From: Cohnella endophytica
GTDB lineage: Bacteria > Bacillota > Bacilli > Paenibacillales > Paenibacillaceae
Reading direction: 5' to 3'
Assembly: GCF_003628305.1 (NCBI RefSeq)
Contig: NZ_RBZM01000005.1
Location: forward strand, 248,001 to 312,000
DNA: 64,000 bases
Of this stretch, positions 60,467 through 64,000 are shown in pieces. A model generated the notes under the pieces. The model was not told the DNA's origin. It did no database searches and saw nothing but the letters and a program-made list of their open reading frames with translations. Numbering within the stretch: the stretch's first letter is position 1; each line of letters opens with the position of its first letter. The translations under genes were made by a program, and so were the position numbers.

Positions 60467-63400
60467 ATGAATAGATTGCGAGCGTACATGAGAACAAGAA
60501 TCGCTACGAAGCTAGTATCGACGTTCCTATCGATTGCACTTTTATTTACGATTCTACCGCTCACCGCATCGGCGGAAACCGCTGTTGCCGCGGCTGAAAT
60601 TTCGATCGGAACGGTTGCGCCGCTCAACGGTGCGAGCATAGCCAACGGAACGATCGAGTTCGGCGGCGGAACGGTAACGGATGTAAAATGGTCCACGGAC
60701 GGAACCAACTATGCTGCAGCCAGCGGAACTTTTGCGCAAAGTAAGATCTATCATACTCGTTATGTGTTCACGGCGGATTTGAACCATGTATTCGATGCTG
60801 CCGCAGGAGCGTATCAAAAGGGCGGGGCGCAAGACTTGTCGAGCAGGATCGCCAATCTGGGTTCGGGGACGTTCACGGCGACCGTAAGTCAGGCGTTCAC
60901 GTTAAACGATACGTTAACCGTCGTGGTTACGTGGCCGAATGCAACGATTGAGCCCTCAGACATCTCAATTGGTACGATTGCTCCGGTGAAAGGTGCAGCG
61001 ATTGCAGATGGCGCAAATACGTTCAATCATGCCTCTACAGTCATCACCTGGTCTGCTACCGGCGGATCCTTCAGTCCGGCGAGCGGTACGTTTGCACCCA
61101 GCACGAATTATTACACGAAATATGTGATTACGGCTGACGCAGGGTACGCATTTGACAATACGAGTCGAATCTACCAGGACGGTTCGAAATCCCTGGCGAG
61201 CCGGATTGTCAATCTGGGTACGGGCTTTTTGGCTGGGGCGCTCGTCAATACGACAGTGCGCGCTAATGACACCTTGACCCTTGTCGTGATGTGGGGATCG
61301 ACCGCAAACGCAACGGGACAGGCCATCATCGATGCTGCCGACATCCTGATCGGAACCGCCGCACCGGCGCCATTCGCCGTCGTGGCGGATGGAACGAACA
61401 TATTCACACGCGGAGCGATCGATTATGTGGAGTGGTATACGTCAAATTACTCCAAGGCGCTTTCGGTAGGCGATCCATTCGTCTCCGGAACGACATATCG
61501 AACAGGATATGAACTCCTCGCGGCGAATGGTTATGCCTTCGACACGCCAAGCGCGTACAGAAAAGGCGGAGCAAGAGACTTATCAAGCCGGATTGCGAAC
61601 CTAGGCACGGGTACGTTCAACGTCACCAGTCCTGACGGAGTTGATTTGTACATCGACGTGATCTGGCCGCAGACGGGAATTATCGTGCCAAGCGATATCT
61701 CGGTCGGTACGTTAGCGCCGGTTGCGGAAGCATCCATGACGAACGGAGCAAATACGTTCAGTCACGCATCGCCTACGATCAAGTGGTCCGCCGACAACGG
61801 GACGAGTTACAATGCGGCAAGCGGGACCTATGCATACGAAACGACTTATAAGACGCAATACGTGCTCGCAGCGGCCGCCGGCTATTCTTTCGACCCCGCA
61901 GCTGGAGTATACGGAGCAAGCGGCGCGAAGGCGTTGACGAGTCGCATCGCCAATCTTGGTTCGGGCTCCTATACCGCGGTCGTATCCGGTGCATCGAATG
62001 ACAAGTTAACGATGGAAATCACTTGGCCGAAGACGGCCGCAGTGCCGCAAACGACTGTTGCAGCGGCGGGGTTGTCGATCGGAACGGCTGCTCCGGTATC
62101 CGGGCAAAGTATAATGAACGGCACGAATACATTACCGCATACAAGCGCAAGCGTGACGTGGTCGAATGACAATGGCGCCACTTATGCTGCGGCGGGCGGT
62201 ACGTTCGCGCCCGGAAAAGCTTATAGGTCGAAGTACGTATTGACCGCGGATACGGGATATATTTTCGATTCGACGGCTGGTGCATACAACGGAATTGCGA
62301 TTGCAAATTTGGGCACCGGAACGTTTGCGGCTCAAGTATCGACGACGAGTACGGCTAACGACACCTTGACGATTACGGTGACTTGGCCGGCAACAGCCAC
62401 CGCAACGATCGCCGTTGCCGATCTTGGTATCGGGACGCTTGCCCCAGTGGCCGGCCAGAACATGGCGGATGGGGCGAACGCATTCGCTCATGCGACCGCT
62501 AACGTCACATGGTCAAGCGATGGCGGTGCGAATTATGTAGCGGCTGGCGGCCTTCTTGCGCCGAATACGGTCTATAAGACGAAGTATGTGTTGACTTCGG
62601 CAAGCGGCTATCGATTCGATCAGGCGGCTGATGCCTATAACTCCGTTGCGATTGCGAACCTTGGCGCGGGCTCCTTCAGCGCCGACGTGTCTTCGGCGGA
62701 TGCGGCGAACGACACGTTGACGATCGTGGTGACATGGCCGGCGACGGGCGCGGCAACTATCTCGTCTTCGGATCTGACGATCGGAACTGTCGCTCCGGTA
62801 ACGGGCGCGGTGCAGGCGAACGGAACGAATGCGTTTACGCATGCAACCGCGGTCGTTACTTGGTCGGGAGATGGCGGAACGACTTATGCGACTGCTAGCG
62901 GCATATTCGCCGCGATTACGAGCTATAAGTCGAAATACGTACTTTCAGCTTCGGCTGGCTACGCGTTCGATTCGACTGCTGGCGTATACGGGAAGAACGG
63001 AGCTAGAGATCTCGCAGGTCGCATCGCGAATCTGGGCACGGGCACGTTCGCCGCGACGGTATCGACGGCAAGCTCGTCCAACGATACGCTGACGGTAATT
63101 GTCACGTGGCCGGTTACGGCACCCGTAAACATCGTGCCGTCGGACATCTCGATCGGAACGGCGGCTCCGCTGACGGGATCCGCGCAGACGAACGGAAGCA
63201 ATGTTTTCAATCATGCGACCGCGAGCATCGGATGGTCATCCGATAACGGAAGCTCTTATAATCCTGCAGGCGGGATATTCGCGATCGGGACGAGCTATAA
63301 GACCAAGTACGTGCTTACCGCCGTATCCGGATATCAATTCAACGCGACAGCGGGAGCGTACAATGCGATCAGCATTGCCAACCTAGGCACGGGAACATTC

Positions 63401-64000
63401 ACGGTACAAGTGTCGACGACAAGCTTGCCTAACGATACATTGACGATTATCGTCGCTTGGCCGGCAACGGCGATTACCGATACGGTTAAGATCAGCTTGA
63501 ACAATACGGTCGACTTCCAAGCTTATTCAGGCAACACTCTCATTCCTTCACTGGGTTTATCCGTCGCCGCGGAGGACGATTACAGCATTACGCTGGTGAA
63601 CAATTCTATCGATACGGCGGATCCATCCGCACCGCTTACGGCAGCCATGGTGAAGAGTATCCGCGTCTTAGACAATCAAGGCAACAATATGCTTAAAAGC
63701 ATACAAGCGGTTTCGAGCGGCGTTGCCCAGAATCATCCGTGGAGCTTGAAGCTTACAATCAACAAGAACTCGTTGTCGGCCGTCAGAACGATTACGGTGA
63801 CGGTAGATACCGCCACCGCTCTACGAATCGATATCCGCAATTTGGTAGGTTTTACGAGTCCGACGATCGAATATGCGATTCAGCCGAATTCAAGAAACGC
63901 GTACCCCTATGAATACGGTAACTACTTTTACTTCCTTCCAGGCGACGAATTATTGATGAAGACTTCGTCTCTTGGGCTGATTCCGGCGGGCGTACAGCTC
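60467..64000 (+). CDS. repeat-rich exported protein, truncated by the window edge
   Basis: An open frame of 1178 codons from ATG 60467 (AGAGGAGGAC upstream) to the end of the window, still open. A signal peptide (about 1-37, ending SAETA) is followed by eight repeats of about 110-125 residues, each beginning like ISIGTVAPLNGA, with a conserved VTWS(S/N)D...Y middle, IANLG(T/S)G and ending ...TLTVVVTWP. A different beta-rich region starts near residue 1005 (KISLNNTVDFQAY). The repeats are not a family I can name. The shared promoter with the NHL-SLH gene suggests a co-regulated surface protein; an SLH anchor could lie beyond the edge. Confidence 0.85.
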   Translation, partial: MNRLRAYMRTRIATKLVSTFLSIALLFTILPLTASAETAVAAAEISIGTVAPLNGASIANGTIEFGGGTVTDVKWSTDGTNYAAASGTFAQSKIYHTRYVFTADLNHVFDAAAGAYQKGGAQDLSSRIANLGSGTFTATVSQAFTLNDTLTVVVTWPNATIEPSDISIGTIAPVKGAAIADGANTFNHASTVITWSATGGSFSPASGTFAPSTNYYTKYVITADAGYAFDNTSRIYQDGSKSLASRIVNLGTGFLAGALVNTTVRANDTLTLVVMWGSTANATGQAIIDAADILIGTAAPAPFAVVADGTNIFTRGAIDYVEWYTSNYSKALSVGDPFVSGTTYRTGYELLAANGYAFDTPSAYRKGGARDLSSRIANLGTGTFNVTSPDGVDLYIDVIWPQTGIIVPSDISVGTLAPVAEASMTNGANTFSHASPTIKWSADNGTSYNAASGTYAYETTYKTQYVLAAAAGYSFDPAAGVYGASGAKALTSRIANLGSGSYTAVVSGASNDKLTMEITWPKTAAVPQTTVAAAGLSIGTAAPVSGQSIMNGTNTLPHTSASVTWSNDNGATYAAAGGTFAPGKAYRSKYVLTADTGYIFDSTAGAYNGIAIANLGTGTFAAQVSTTSTANDTLTITVTWPATATATIAVADLGIGTLAPVAGQNMADGANAFAHATANVTWSSDGGANYVAAGGLLAPNTVYKTKYVLTSASGYRFDQAADAYNSVAIANLGAGSFSADVSSADAANDTLTIVVTWPATGAATISSSDLTIGTVAPVTGAVQANGTNAFTHATAVVTWSGDGGTTYATASGIFAAITSYKSKYVLSASAGYAFDSTAGVYGKNGARDLAGRIANLGTGTFAATVSTASSSNDTLTVIVTWPVTAPVNIVPSDISIGTAAPLTGSAQTNGSNVFNHATASIGWSSDNGSSYNPAGGIFAIGTSYKTKYVLTAVSGYQFNATAGAYNAISIANLGTGTFTVQVSTTSLPNDTLTIIVAWPATAITDTVKISLNNTVDFQAYSGNTLIPSLGLSVAAEDDYSITLVNNSIDTADPSAPLTAAMVKSIRVLDNQGNNMLKSIQAVSSGVAQNHPWSLKLTINKNSLSAVRTITVTVDTATALRIDIRNLVGFTSPTIEYAIQPNSRNAYPYEYGNYFYFLPGDELLMKTSSLGLIPAGVQL

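Overview
The window looks like chromosomal DNA from a spore-forming, low-to-mid GC member of the Paenibacillaceae (Paenibacillus or Cohnella type). The reasons are strong AGGAGG ribosome sites, frequent TTG starts, several very large exported proteins with SLH (S-layer homology) anchors, a PrkA kinase, an AbrB-type regulator with Spo0A-like boxes upstream, a GlnR/TnrA-type operator, an agr-type peptide-signalling cluster and a lipoprotein-like class F sortase. No rRNA, tRNA, IS element, prophage or CRISPR array was seen. All assignments come from reading the sequence; no search was run.

Region 1 (1-23.3 kb) is dominated by cell-surface genes. A 3071-aa exported protein (lamin-tail, OB-fold, PHP metallo-phosphoesterase-like, CARDB, Big2 repeats, SLH) has a 2419-aa paralogue about 14 kb downstream. 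The paralogue lacks SLH repeats and ends in a cohesin-like domain, a FIVAR-like domain and a dockerin. The next gene encodes a cohesin-SLH protein, so the same kind of enzyme seems to be tethered once covalently and once by a cohesin-dockerin pair. Both large genes have TTnACA-like hexamers with identical 11/12/10-bp spacing in their promoter regions, suggesting shared (possibly PhoP-type) control. Between them is a four-gene membrane operon (HupE-like, UPF0718 permease, TIGR03943, cupredoxin-like protein) with histidine-rich loops, probably for metal handling.

Region 2 (23.4-39.1 kb) is mainly core metabolism and regulation: DAHP synthase, a GSI-beta-like glutamine synthetase with a perfect GlnR/TnrA-type box, glycerol-1-phosphate dehydrogenase, a tiny LPKTG protein next to a class F sortase, ThpR, SerC, TrmL, an AbrB-like regulator, a PLP-fold protein that seems to have lost its catalytic lysine, a DUF2161 nuclease-like gene coupled to a Rieske protein, PrkA, and an IclR-SDR-FAH cluster that looks like sugar-acid catabolism.

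Region 3 (39.1-50.3 kb) holds a secreted GH18 protein and an expanded agr-like quorum system. Three tandem AgrC-like kinases face a divergent operon of a kinase-less membrane protein, AgrB, an unannotated 42-aa AgrD-like peptide with serine instead of cysteine at the ring position, and a LytTR protein with no receiver domain. A methyltransferase, a MATE exporter and an SDR enzyme follow.

Region 4 (50.3-64 kb) has a 1491-aa regulator (degenerate kinase, AAA ATPase, GAF, LuxR helix-turn-helix), a surface protein with two six-repeat NHL blocks and SLH anchors, and a repeat-rich exported protein that runs off the right edge. The last two genes share a conserved promoter block of about 85 bp with Spo0A-like boxes, and between them lies a decayed palindromic repeat recurring at an exact 52-bp period.
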